45,206 bases of DNA, taken from Chitinophaga pinensis. Lineage in GTDB: Bacteria; Bacteroidota; Bacteroidia; 2-12-FULL-35-15. Below, one piece after another: positions 16,123 through 24,849 of the stretch. Under the pieces are notes generated by a model, which saw only the letters and a program-made list of their open reading frames with translations, was not told the DNA's origin and searched no databases. The stretch spans positions 1 to 45,206 of the forward strand of contig CAMBDK010000013.1 in NCBI GenBank assembly GCA_945865315.1. Direction: 5' to 3'. Within the stretch, counting starts at the first letter, position 1; the number at the start of each line of letters is the position of its first letter. The translations under genes and the position numbers were made by a program.

Positions 16123-16740
16123 TCAAATAAACTCCATTGCCCTAGAACCTTGATTAAAAAGTAAATCAATGATACTTAAGTTAGGAATAAATCCGTATTT
16201 ATTATCAAACACCTGGGAATATTTTTTTGAATCTATAACATTGTTATTTTGAAATAAAACTTTAGGGGCTATCAAGTTTCTATAATCGATAGCCGCTTCA
16301 ATAACTTTGTGGTACTCTGATGTAAAGGTATATTCCAATTTTTGTTTCAGCAAAATTAAAATCTCCTGCTGCAATGCTTCATTTAAATCGATTAAATAAT
16401 CATATTTTTTATTATGGTAATAAGGATATAAATCATCTTCAAAATATTCGAAAAATGGAGAGCTTCGATAACTTGATTCCAATGTTCGCCAATGAATTTT
16501 TCGCCAATCAAAATCATATGAAATTTTCAATTCTTTCACCCTTTGTCGGTGGTTACGTTTTACTAAGGGAACACTTAATGTTTTCAAACCATTGGGAGAA
16601 TAAATATCGCATCTGCTGCGGTAAGTCTGTTTAGGGAAATTTTCGCAGTGCTCGATGATACAGGATGAAGATTTAATTAAAATAGAATAATATTGTATTG
16701 GTGCTAGGTAGGCGGTAGAAAGTATCGCTGGGGGGGTCAT
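16123..16740 (-). CDS. wbqC: WbqC-like family protein
   Basis: A 205-residue protein of the WbqC family, seen from the opening ILSTAYLAPIQYYSIL, then KQTYRSRCDIYSPNGLKTLSVPL, WRKIHWRTLESSYRSSPFFEYF and the YDYLIDLNEALQ segment. The family occurs with O-antigen and wall genes, but its biochemical role is unknown. The position downstream of two lepB genes is a conserved Bacteroidota arrangement. The first codons after ATG contain a run of seven C (M-T-P-P-A), giving a short N-terminal extension before the family's normal first residues. In such a low-GC gene this could allow slippage that shifts the start out of frame. Confidence 0.85.
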   Translation of the reverse strand: MTPPAILSTAYLAPIQYYSILIKSSSCIIEHCENFPKQTYRSRCDIYSPNGLKTLSVPLVKRNHRQRVKELKISYDFDWRKIHWRTLESSYRSSPFFEYFEDDLYPYYHNKKYDYLIDLNEALQQEILILLKQKLEYTFTSEYHKVIEAAIDYRNLIAPKVLFQNNNVIDSKKYSQVFDNKYGFIPNLSIIDLLFNQGSRAMEFI

Positions 16741-16915
16741 AATTTAAAATATCATTTGCTATAAAAAAATAGCTTAGATTAAGGTTAATTAATTGAAAAA
16801 TAGAGCGCAGCTATAAACAAAAAGACAGCTACTAAATATGAAAACTAAATTACTACTCATTTTCAATATGCTAAAATATGAAAAAAAATAATATTAAAAA
16901 GGAAAAATAAAAGAT

Positions 16916-17974
16916 TTAATTTACCCCTTTAAATAAACGATTCCAACGAATAAAACCAGCATTGTCTGACTTATCAATTGAGATTATGACCATTACCGTT
17001 TTACCTACTATATGATCTTCAGGAACAAAACCCCAAAAACGTGAATCGGCAGAATTATGGCGATTATCACCCATCATAAAAAAATAATTCATTTTAAAAG
17101 TATAGTAATTACTGTATTTATCATTTATAAAAATAGAGTCGTTACTTAATTTTAAATCATTATTTTCATACACACTTATAATTCTTTTATAAAGAGGAAG
17201 GGATTCTAAATTTAATTTAACAGAGTCCCCGGCCTTAGGAATATAAAGAGGACCGAAAAAATCTACATTCCAAGCAAACCTATAATCTTCGGGGAACATA
17301 TAATCACTATAACTCTCTTTTTTTTCAAAAAGCGGCTCTACGCCAACAATATTTGGCATTTGCTTGACACTATCTACATTCTCATTATTCATAGTAAAAC
17401 AATATTCGCCATTATTGTGCATTTTACCACCTTCGGTAATGCCTATTTTTTTTAATGAATCATAGTCAAGTGTGTCAGTATTAGTTAAAATTTTATAGTT
17501 AAATTGTAATTTTTCAGGAAGATCATTGCAATGATTATTTATATAAACGCTACCGCTAATAATTTCCAAAGTATCACCAGCAATGGCTACGCAACGTTTA
17601 ACATAATATGTTCTTTGATCAACAGGGTGTTCGGCTTCCATAGGATAATTAAAAACAACTAAATCATTGCGCTTAATGTCCGCAGCACCAAACAAGCGTT
17701 TATAGGGTATCTTAATCCAATCTAAATAGGAATTGGTGTGGTCGGTAAATGGTAAACGCTGATGAATAAAAGGAAAAGAAAGTGGTGTATTAGGCACCCG
17801 CGAACCATAACTTAATTTACTTACCAAAATAAAATCACCGGAAAGTAATGATTTTTCCATTGATGAGGATGGAATTGCAAATGCTTCGAATAAAAAAACA
17901 CGAAATAAAATAATGCTTAGCGTTGCAAATAATATTGCATAAAGCCACTCTTTAATGTTTGATTTTTTTTTCAA
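16916..17974 (-). CDS. lepB: Signal peptidase I (second, shorter paralogue)
   Basis: A 352-residue S26-family leader peptidase. One transmembrane segment (about 10-33) anchors it, with the catalytic domain in the periplasm. Catalytic Ser38 lies in IPSSSMEKSLLSGDFILVSK (box B) and general-base Lys126 in [14 protein letters not shown] (box D). Box E is [24 protein letters not shown]. It cuts signal peptides from exported preproteins. The start is TTG at 17974 (no ATG in frame before the active site), giving MKKKSNIKEW. It begins 43 bp after the end of the longer lepB and is surely co-transcribed with it. The insert between boxes D and E is long, as in other Bacteroidota enzymes. Confidence 0.92.
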   Translation of the reverse strand: MKKKSNIKEWLYAILFATLSIILFRVFLFEAFAIPSSSMEKSLLSGDFILVSKLSYGSRVPNTPLSFPFIHQRLPFTDHTNSYLDWIKIPYKRLFGAADIKRNDLVVFNYPMEAEHPVDQRTYYVKRCVAIAGDTLEIISGSVYINNHCNDLPEKLQFNYKILTNTDTLDYDSLKKIGITEGGKMHNNGEYCFTMNNENVDSVKQMPNIVGVEPLFEKKESYSDYMFPEDYRFAWNVDFFGPLYIPKAGDSVKLNLESLPLYKRIISVYENNDLKLSNDSIFINDKYSNYYTFKMNYFFMMGDNRHNSADSRFWGFVPEDHIVGKTVMVIISIDKSDNAGFIRWNRLFKGVN

Positions 17975-18017
17975 TAGCTTACAAAAAAAATATTAGTTAG
18001 TTTTTAAAATAAAAAAA

Positions 18018-19736
18018 TCAGGAATTAAGATTATCCTTTTTTATTTTGAGCCATTTTTTTATTCTCATATAATCAATAAAAAACCATACCCCGATTATTA
18101 TAACTCCAAAATGAAGCAAGTATGACTTTGATAAGCCATCCGCTGACACGAAAGTAAAAAACCTTGCTCTACGCACCTTATCATTGAACAAAGAAGTTTT
18201 CAGTTTTTTAAAAAAACCACTCGTTTGTCTTGAAGCAGCATTCTTATTATCTTCTTTTATACTCATCCAAACAAATACGGGTTTGCCTACAATATGATCT
18301 TCTGGCACCATCCCCCAATAACGGGAGTCGGCGGAGTTATGCCTATTATCCCCCATCATAAAATAATAATTCATTTTAAAAGTATAAGACGATGTTTCAA
18401 TATTATTTATATATATTTTATCACCTTTTATTTCTAAACTATTTTCCTCATAAATATTAATTAATCTATCATACAAAACAATATTAGTGGTGTCAATATT
18501 AATTGTAACACCTTTTTTAGGGATATACAAGGGGCCAAAATTATCATTGTTCCATTTGTAATTCATATTATGAGGAAAAATACGTGAATTATATACCCCT
18601 AATTGCTCAATAACAGATTCAACAGATTTTACATTACTTACCTTTTTAAATTCATCCACTTTATTATTAGGTAAATTTATGAGGGAGAATAAACCCATGC
18701 TATCCTGGTCATTTCGAATAGGATCAGTAATATCAAATTTCTCAATTAGTTTAGGACTAAAACTTGTACCATCAGTTCTTACTTTATAAGTATATTGCAT
18801 TGTTTCTGCTACATAGGCAGGAATGCTATTTAAAAATAATTTTTGATTTTTTATTACAAGCGTATCGCCGGCAATTGCCACACATCGCTTTACGTAATTC
18901 TCTCGTTTATCAGGAGGGCGTGCCACAATATCACCAAAAAAAGGTTTACCAGTTTGAGTATTAATTTCCTTATTGTTCCAAACTAAGTCGTGTCCATAAT
19001 CACGGCATATCTGATAGTAGCTTTGATCTTGAGCATTCAATGCAACAGTATCACCATCGGGGTAATTAAAAACAACAATATCATTATTTTTTACAGAGGC
19101 AAAACCAGGCAGCCTAAAATAAGGTAGTTTAAACCATTCTAAGTATGATTTTGTATTTTCTGTAAATGGAAGTGTATGATGTGCAAAGGGGAAAGATAAT
19201 GGAGTGTTTGGTATTTTTGCACCAAAACTTACTTTACTAACAAACAAATAATCCCCTACCATCATTGACTTCTCTAGGGATGAGGTAGGGATAGTAAATG
19301 CTTCGAAGAAAAATGTACGAATTACAGTTGCCGCCACCACAGCAAATACACTAGCTTCTGTCCATTCTCTTACTATAGAAGGTTTAAGTTTGCTGGTATC
19401 TTCGGGTCCCACATAATTAATATCTTTTTGAAATGCAATGAAGGGAAGATAAATAAATCCTAAAAAAAAGGCTATTGTTTTTTCTTGAAAAGAGCGTTTG
19501 TTAAATACTTTTGCAGTAAGTAAGCACATGATGCCAAACATTAAAAAATTAATACCTGGAGTAATTATCAAAAAAATCCACCACCACGGTTTTTTAATAA
19601 CTCTTAACCAAATAATAAAATTTAAAAAAGGGATAAATGCTTTCCAAGGCCGCTCACCAGCAATAAAAAACAATTTCCATAATCCTATGATTGTAGTAAT
19701 AGAAAACAGAATAAGCAATAAATAAGAAGTATCCAT
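18018..19736 (-). CDS. lepB: Signal peptidase I (long form with extra membrane segments)
   Basis: A 572-residue S26-family peptidase. It begins with extra hydrophobic segments (about 4-25, 33-72 and 87-102; [20 protein letters not shown] is typical of the DUF5684-like membrane region). A further anchor follows (about 128-146), and then the periplasmic catalytic domain. Box B is [20 protein letters not shown] with Ser153; Leu replaces the Met that normally follows the catalytic Ser. Box D is [12 protein letters not shown] with Lys283, and box E is [25 protein letters not shown] last hydrophobic helix (about 538-556) lies near the C-terminus. The two lepB products probably share the secretome, but their division of labour is unknown. 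Confidence 0.92.
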   Translation of the reverse strand: MDTSYLLLILFSITTIIGLWKLFFIAGERPWKAFIPFLNFIIWLRVIKKPWWWIFLIITPGINFLMFGIMCLLTAKVFNKRSFQEKTIAFFLGFIYLPFIAFQKDINYVGPEDTSKLKPSIVREWTEASVFAVVAATVIRTFFFEAFTIPTSSLEKSMMVGDYLFVSKVSFGAKIPNTPLSFPFAHHTLPFTENTKSYLEWFKLPYFRLPGFASVKNNDIVVFNYPDGDTVALNAQDQSYYQICRDYGHDLVWNNKEINTQTGKPFFGDIVARPPDKRENYVKRCVAIAGDTLVIKNQKLFLNSIPAYVAETMQYTYKVRTDGTSFSPKLIEKFDITDPIRNDQDSMGLFSLINLPNNKVDEFKKVSNVKSVESVIEQLGVYNSRIFPHNMNYKWNNDNFGPLYIPKKGVTINIDTTNIVLYDRLINIYEENSLEIKGDKIYINNIETSSYTFKMNYYFMMGDNRHNSADSRYWGMVPEDHIVGKPVFVWMSIKEDNKNAASRQTSGFFKKLKTSLFNDKVRRARFFTFVSADGLSKSYLLHFGVIIIGVWFFIDYMRIKKWLKIKKDNLNS

Positions 19737-19812
19737 AAATTAAGTTAAAAGTTAAAAGTATTTAATAATAACATGCATTTACTATAAAAAAATTACAACA
19801 ATCGATTTCATT

Positions 19813-19853
19813 AAAAAAACATTGTTTTGTTATCCTCTATTTACAAAACAATG
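19813..19853 (-). terminator. Rho-independent terminator after dapB
   Basis: A perfect 11-bp inverted repeat pairs CATTGTTTTGT (19820-19830) with ACAAAACAATG (19843-19853) around a 12-nt loop. On the minus strand it is followed by seven T (19819-19813). It separates dapB from the lepB genes, so the latter need their own promoter or readthrough. Confidence 0.75.
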
Positions 19854-19887
19854 AAGCAAAATTAACGCTAATATATTTCAATTATTG

Positions 19888-20601
19888 TTATTGGATTAAA
19901 TCATTCATTCCAAAAACACCTTTCTTACCTATTACCCATTCAGCAGCAATTATGGCTCCCAATGCAAATCCTTTACGATTATGAGCGATGTGCTTAATAC
20001 TTATATCATCCACAGAGGACTGGTAAGTAACAGTATGAGTGCCTGGAACTTCGTCAATACGTTGCGAAATAATGCTTAATTCGTTTTTATTATTCGACAA
20101 GTCATTAACCCAGCATTTTTTATTTGTATTATTCGCTATTACCTGATTTGCAAGGGATATAGACGTTCCGCTTGGAGCATCTATTTTATGTATATGGTGT
20201 ATTTCTTCAATAGAAACATTATAATCGGGATATACGTTCATCAATTTTGCTAATTGTTGGTTTAATTTAAAAAACAAATTTACGCCAATGCTAAAATTAG
20301 ATGCATAGAATAATGTCTGTTGTTTATTATTACAATTATTTATTACTTCGTCCAAGCTGTTTAACCATCCGGTAGTACCGACCACAACAGGGATATTTGC
20401 TTCGAAACATTTGTAAATATTGTTAATTGCCGATTCTGGCACGCTGAATTCAATAGCTACATCGGCAGTTTTTAATTGTTCGGATGAAAATAAATTTTCA
20501 TTATTAAGCTCTCCTTTCAAAACAATTTTATGTCCACGTAATAAGGCCATTTGCTCAATCTCCTTCCCCATTTTCCCATAACCAATAAGCGCTATATTCA
20601 T
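19888..20601 (-). CDS. dapB: 4-hydroxy-tetrahydrodipicolinate reductase
   Basis: A 237-residue NAD(P)H-dependent enzyme that reduces the DapA product on the way to diaminopimelate and lysine, which also feeds peptidoglycan. The Rossmann motif is MNIALIGYGKMGKEIEQ (G7, G9, G12). The catalytic and substrate motif is IEEIHHIHKIDAPSGTSISL, with H135/H136 and K139 ahead of D141-APSGT. PVVVGTTGWL marks the loop near the cofactor. It is about 30 residues shorter than the E. coli enzyme, as is usual in Bacteroidota. It is read as a single gene, closed by the downstream terminator. dapD and dapA lie further along on the other strand. Confidence 0.95.
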   Translation of the reverse strand: MNIALIGYGKMGKEIEQMALLRGHKIVLKGELNNENLFSSEQLKTADVAIEFSVPESAINNIYKCFEANIPVVVGTTGWLNSLDEVINNCNNKQQTLFYASNFSIGVNLFFKLNQQLAKLMNVYPDYNVSIEEIHHIHKIDAPSGTSISLANQVIANNTNKKCWVNDLSNNKNELSIISQRIDEVPGTHTVTYQSSVDDISIKHIAHNRKGFALGAIIAAEWVIGKKGVFGMNDLIQ

Positions 20602-20856
20602 TTAAAAATTTGCAATAAGTGTTTAAAATATTTCTTTTCAACTACTTTATATATTATAGAGACAAAGCCAGCTCATAAATATGAATTTAATTCCAGTTTT
20701 TAAATTCTAAAATTATTTGGCGAAATTACGATTTAATTGTCATTATATAATAACTCTAAAACAATTCAAAAAGGCGGTAGTTAATTCTATTCGCTTTATT
20801 TGTATTTTCGCAGTTTTAAAATATTTTATATTTAATGTATTAATTCCTTATCCAAA

Positions 20857-22020
20857 ATGTACCCATCCATATATTACGCAATAAAGGATTTATTCGGGCT
20901 GGATTTCCCGTTCCTCAAAATGATACAGAGTTTTGGTTTTTTTGTTGCATTAGCATTTTTAGTGGCGGCATATTTCTGGACAAAGGAACTTCAGAGAAAG
21001 GAAAAGGAGGGACTTTTAAGTTCATCTACAATTAAAACATTAAAAGGAGCAAGAGCTACCCCATCCGAACTTATTACATCTGCAATTTTCGGCTTTTTAA
21101 TTGGCTATAAATTAATTTATATACTACTGAACTTTTCCGCCTTTACAGAAAACACGCAAGGTTTTCTTCTATCTGTAAAAGGTAATTTAATTGGCGGCTT
21201 ATTTTTAGCAGCCATTTCAAGCTATTTGAAATATAGAGAGAAAGAAAAAACAAAATTGGAGAAACCCATTTGGGTAGAGGAACAATTACATCCATATCAG
21301 CATGTTGGCAATATGACACTTATAGCTGCCTTTGCAGGAATTTTGGGTGCTAAACTATTTCATAATCTAGAAAATTGGGATGAATTTATTGCAGACCCAA
21401 TAGATGCTTTACTTTCATTTAGCGGATTAACAATGTATGGTGGACTAATATTAGCTGCAGCTGTATTAATTTATTATGGTTATAAGAATAATATTGCAGT
21501 CCCTCACTTAATAGATTCTTCTGCACCATCATTAATGTTGGGTTATGCAATTGGCCGCATTGGATGTCATGTTTCGGGAGATGGCGATTGGGGGATTGAC
21601 AATATTTCTGAAAAACCTAAATGGTTAAACTGGGCACCCGATTGGGTATGGAGTTATGATTATCCTAATAACGTAAATAGTGTGGGAGAGCCTATTGCCA
21701 ATTGTTTGGACCTTAAATACTGCAACCACCTAGTACCAAATGTTTTCCCTACTCCATTTTATGAAACAATAATGTGTATCCTTTTATTTTTTGTATTATA
21801 CTACTTACGCAAACGCATCACAACACCGGGAGTTTTATTCTCTATTTACCTTATATTTAATGGAGTTGAGCGTTTTTTTATAGAAAAAATCCGGATTAAT
21901 ACCAATTACCATTTAGGGGGCTTTGCATTTACTCAAGCGGAGCTAATATCAAGCCTTTTATTAATTTTTGGAATTATTGGAATTTGGTATTTTAAAAAGA
22001 AAAAAATAAAATACAATTGA
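20857..22020 (+). CDS. lgt: Prolipoprotein diacylglyceryl transferase
   Basis: A 387-residue inner-membrane enzyme with about seven transmembrane helices. It moves diacylglyceryl from phosphatidylglycerol to the lipobox cysteine of prolipoproteins. The Lgt signature appears as GYAIGRIGCHVSGDGDWG, the Bacteroidota variant of GRxGNFxN, with the key Arg and Gly kept. TPFYETIMCILLF and NGVERFFIEKIRINT mark the C-terminal conserved helices. The soluble insert (about 250-290, with several Cys and Trp) is longer than in E. coli, as is common in this phylum. The next gene encodes a small lipoprotein, a natural substrate. Confidence 0.93.
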   Translation: MYPSIYYAIKDLFGLDFPFLKMIQSFGFFVALAFLVAAYFWTKELQRKEKEGLLSSSTIKTLKGARATPSELITSAIFGFLIGYKLIYILLNFSAFTENTQGFLLSVKGNLIGGLFLAAISSYLKYREKEKTKLEKPIWVEEQLHPYQHVGNMTLIAAFAGILGAKLFHNLENWDEFIADPIDALLSFSGLTMYGGLILAAAVLIYYGYKNNIAVPHLIDSSAPSLMLGYAIGRIGCHVSGDGDWGIDNISEKPKWLNWAPDWVWSYDYPNNVNSVGEPIANCLDLKYCNHLVPNVFPTPFYETIMCILLFFVLYYLRKRITTPGVLFSIYLIFNGVERFFIEKIRINTNYHLGGFAFTQAELISSLLLIFGIIGIWYFKKKKIKYN

Positions 22021-22282
22021 TTTTTTAAAATAATATACATTGTTTACCGAACCATTTTATTGCTGGCAATAGCAAATTCTATCAATATTTAATGGGATTT
22101 AATAGATTTTATAAGTATTAAAATTTGAATTTTCGATTGTTTTTCAGTATTGTTTACTTTCAAACTAATAATTTTATTTTTTATATTCCTAAATCACCTT
22201 CGGTTCAAATTTTAAAATACATATTGTTGAAAAGGAGTTAACAAAATTACAAAACATAATTTAGCTGAGAATTTCAAGTAAT

Positions 22283-22290
22283 TACCTTTG
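22283..22290 (+). promoter_or_regulatory. -7 element abutting the lipoprotein start (possible leaderless mRNA)
   Basis: TACCTTTG matches TAnnTTTG and ends only 5 bp before the ATG at 22296. TTA at 22261-22263 lies 19 bp upstream, where TTG is expected. If used, transcription would begin on or next to the start codon. Confidence 0.5.
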
Positions 22291-22295
22291 TAGCT

Positions 22296-22535
22296 ATGCG
22301 TAGTTTATTAAAAATAACATTATTAACATCCGTATTACTTTTTATGATAGGTGCGATGGAGGGCTGTAAAAGTAGGGGGCCCTACAATCCATACCTAACA
22401 ATGAAAAAAAAACCTTATAAAACACAAATAGATGCTGATAAAAAATTAGTACAAAAAGGTAACAAGGCATATAAAAGACAATTGGGTGACAGCAGAAAGA
22501 AATTATTTGGAAGAAGAAAAGCTCCTGGAGCATAA
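22296..22535 (+). CDS. Small lipoprotein, function unknown
   Basis: A 79-residue protein with a type II signal peptide (about 1-23) and a lipobox-like end, AMEGC, with Cys24 as the acylated residue. The mature part is about 55 residues and strongly basic (KKKPYKTQ, KRQLGDSRKKLFGRRKAPG), which is unusual for a lipoprotein and suggests contact with phospholipid, LPS or nucleic acid. I do not recognise the family. It follows lgt, the enzyme that would modify it, by 275 bp and has its own -7 box. Confidence 0.65.
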   Translation: MRSLLKITLLTSVLLFMIGAMEGCKSRGPYNPYLTMKKKPYKTQIDADKKLVQKGNKAYKRQLGDSRKKLFGRRKAPGA

Positions 22536-22572
22536 TAACCAGATGAATGAATTATAGTTATGGAGTTACGAA

Positions 22573-22601
22573 ATAAAATTTATCAATAAATTTTATATTT
22601 G
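22573..22601 (+). promoter_or_regulatory. Probable glyA promoter with AT palindrome
   Basis: A perfect palindrome, ATAAAATTTAT (22573-22583) and its complement (22586-22596) around CA, overlaps the -7 element TATATTTG (22594-22601). No TTG is found 19-21 bp upstream. No other good -7 box lies between it and glyA, apart from the inserted element, so I take it as the glyA promoter. The palindrome could be an operator or the terminator of the lipoprotein gene. Confidence 0.45.
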
Positions 22602-22613
22602 CAACAAGTGGAT

Positions 22614-22629
22614 TAAGTTGTTTTGTAAG
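22614..22629 (+). repeat. 16-bp direct repeat, left flank of family 1 copy B
   Basis: TAAGTTGTTTTGTAAG is repeated exactly at 22867-22882, on the other side of the inserted element. It is either a long target-site duplication or a pre-existing repeat. Confidence 0.7.
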
Positions 22630-22866
22630 TAAGGCTTTCAAAATAATTTTGACAAAACAGATATATTAATAAAAATAGAGGTCTTCATTTTTTTGCAAAA
22701 AATATGCTTATGAAAACGCGCGTGAGGAATGAACAAACGCGATGCAGGGTTGCCAGTTGAGGAGGAATCGTTTGTTTTTAATTTTTTGTTTCTTTTGTAT
22801 CAAGACTAAAGAAAAACACACAGTTTTTGAACCATTTAATTTGCGGATTTATTTTGAAAACTATAC
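22630..22866 (+). mobile_element. MITE-like element, family 1, copy B (in the glyA leader)
   Basis: A 237-bp copy of the family 1 element in the orientation opposite to copy A. The left terminal repeat is well kept (TAAGGCTTTCAAAATAAT), and the right end is degraded (it reads GCGGATTTATTTTGAAAAC inward to outward). The core with AAAACGCGCGTGAGGAA is conserved among all three copies. It is flanked by an exact 16-bp direct repeat. Indels break every frame shared between copies, so it is not coding. Confidence 0.8.
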
Positions 22867-22882
22867 TAAGTTGTTTTGTAAG
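22867..22882 (+). repeat. 16-bp direct repeat, right flank of family 1 copy B
   Basis: Exact copy of 22614-22629. Removing one repeat and the element restores an uninterrupted leader of about 85 nt between the proposed -7 box and glyA. Confidence 0.7.
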
Positions 22883-22929
22883 AATGATTGAGAAAAAAAT
22901 ATTTAACTAAATAAAAACATAAGATTACT

Positions 22930-24201
22930 ATGAAAAAAGATATTGTAATTAATGAATTAATTTTAAAGGAAAAAAAACGCCAAACAGTTGGTCTCGAACT
23001 TATTGCTTCCGAAAATTATGTAAGTGAGCAGGTGATGAAAGCAATGGGTTCAGTATTAACCAATAAATATGCCGAAGGCTTGCCCGGAAAGCGTTATTAT
23101 GGTGGATGTGAAATTGTGGATCAGGTGGAACAAATTGCTATCGATCGTGCGAAAAAACTATTTAATGCTTCTTGGGTAAATGTGCAGCCCCATTCAGGAG
23201 CGCAGGCAAATGCTGCAGTGATGCTTGGTATTTTAAAACCAGGTGATAAAATTTTAGGCTTTGATTTATCACATGGAGGGCATCTTACACATGGCTCACC
23301 AGTAAATTTCTCCGGAAAACTTTATGTACCGAGTTTTTATGGAGTAGAAGAAAAAACAGGGCTAATCGATTTCAATAAAATTGAAGCTATTGCAAAAAAA
23401 GAAAAGCCGAAATTAATTATTTGTGGCGCATCTTCCTATTCAAGAGATTGGGATTATAAAAAATTACGTCAAATAGCTGATAAAGTAGGAGCTTTACTTT
23501 TGGCAGACATTTCTCACCCTTCAGGATTGATAGCAAGGGGCTTAATGAACGACCCTTTACCTTATTGCCATATTGTAACCACCACTACTCATAAAACATT
23601 GCGTGGCCCGCGCGGTGGAATGATTATGATGGGTAATGATTTTGCAAATCCATGGGGTGAAAAAACATTAAAAGGAGATGTAAAAATGATGTCTGCAATA
23701 CTGGATTCTGCAGTATTCCCGGGAACACAGGGAGGCCCGTTAGAAAATGTAATAGCAGCAAAAGCCATTGCATTTGGTGAAGCATTAGATGAAAGTTATA
23801 TGAAATATTGTGTTCAATTAATGAAAAACGCTAGTAAGATGGCACAATGTTTTGTAGATAAAGGCTATAAAGTTATTTCAGGAGGAACCGATAACCATTG
23901 CATGCTTATTGATTTACGTTCAAAAAATATCACTGGAAAACTAGCAGAAAACACACTTGTAAAAGCCGATATCACAGTGAACAAAAATATGGTGCCTTTC
24001 GATGATAAATCTCCTTTTGTAACCTCTGGCATAAGGCTAGGTACTGCTGCTATCACTACGCGTGGTATAAAAGAAAAACATATTTCTAAAATTGTTGATT
24101 TAATTGATTTGGTATTAATGAATCCTGACAATGAAAAAGTAATTACCAATGTGCGCAAGGAGGTAAATAAATTAATGACCAAATTCCCACTTTTTGCATA
24201 A
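22930..24201 (+). CDS. glyA: Serine hydroxymethyltransferase
   Basis: A 423-residue PLP enzyme that converts serine and tetrahydrofolate to glycine and methylene-THF, the main source of one-carbon units. Signatures are [70 protein letters not shown] and the PLP-lysine motif [14 protein letters not shown] with K222. Length and motifs are normal for the family. The ATG at 22930 is the only sensible start. A family 1 repeat element lies in the leader, between the likely promoter and the start codon. Confidence 0.97.
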   Translation: MKKDIVINELILKEKKRQTVGLELIASENYVSEQVMKAMGSVLTNKYAEGLPGKRYYGGCEIVDQVEQIAIDRAKKLFNASWVNVQPHSGAQANAAVMLGILKPGDKILGFDLSHGGHLTHGSPVNFSGKLYVPSFYGVEEKTGLIDFNKIEAIAKKEKPKLIICGASSYSRDWDYKKLRQIADKVGALLLADISHPSGLIARGLMNDPLPYCHIVTTTTHKTLRGPRGGMIMMGNDFANPWGEKTLKGDVKMMSAILDSAVFPGTQGGPLENVIAAKAIAFGEALDESYMKYCVQLMKNASKMAQCFVDKGYKVISGGTDNHCMLIDLRSKNITGKLAENTLVKADITVNKNMVPFDDKSPFVTSGIRLGTAAITTRGIKEKHISKIVDLIDLVLMNPDNEKVITNVRKEVNKLMTKFPLFA

Positions 24202-24370
24202 ATAAATGCCTTATAAAATTTAGATTTTATTGAAATGGTAAGGAGGCCAAAGGAATTTTAATCTATAGAAAATAAAATAGCTAATTAATTAATTTGGATG
24301 TTTTATTCATCAAAATATGAATTGAGCGCAGGAAATTAAATCATTTAGTTTAATGAAAAGAATAATATTA

Positions 24371-24787
24371 TCAATTTGTATTCATTTTCTCCTTCCATAA
24401 TTCAGGAACAGGGATAGTTTGATTGGTATTATAATTAAAACAAACAATAACAGCAATACCTTTGGCAGCTTCCACTTCTTCACCATTTACTATGCGAACA
24501 ATAGAACAGCTCATGTCGAAACTCTTTGAACCCATGCGTGACATCCAAGTATAAACAAAAACTTTATCTGTTAATAAAATAGGCTGTTTGTATTCCATTT
24601 CAATTTTTGCAAGAATAACACCTTCAGTCACCCAATCTATTTTTACACCTACTTCAGAAAGTGCCTCAAAATAAGTTAAACGTGCTAATTCAAAATAGGT
24701 TATAAAATTGGCATTATTTACATGCCCCATCATATCTATGTCTTTAAATCGTATTTGAACAGGTGTTTTTTGCTTGAATTGTGTCAT
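24371..24787 (-). CDS. Acyl-CoA thioesterase, 4HBT (YbgC-like) family
   Basis: A 138-residue hotdog-fold protein of the 4-hydroxybenzoyl-CoA thioesterase type. The active-site motif is VQIRFKDIDMMGHVNNANF with the catalytic Asp18, followed by the helix FITYFELARLTYFEAL. The strands PILLTDKVFVYTWMSRMGSKSFDMS fit the dimer core in two segments. It should hydrolyse short or medium acyl-CoA esters in the cytoplasm. It lies 62 bp after the capD-like gene on the same strand and may be read with it, although their functions differ. Convergent with glyA. Confidence 0.88.
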   Translation of the reverse strand: MTQFKQKTPVQIRFKDIDMMGHVNNANFITYFELARLTYFEALSEVGVKIDWVTEGVILAKIEMEYKQPILLTDKVFVYTWMSRMGSKSFDMSCSIVRIVNGEEVEAAKGIAVIVCFNYNTNQTIPVPELWKEKMNTN

Positions 24788-24849
24788 AAGGCAATTTAGA
24801 ATTAATAAATATAAATTTTACAGATTTTAATAAAAGACAATAAAAACAA

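Noticed and set aside
22573-22596. AT-only palindrome as terminator of the lipoprotein gene
   Set aside because: It has no GC pair and overlaps a good -7 box, so I list it with the promoter instead; a terminator role is not excluded.
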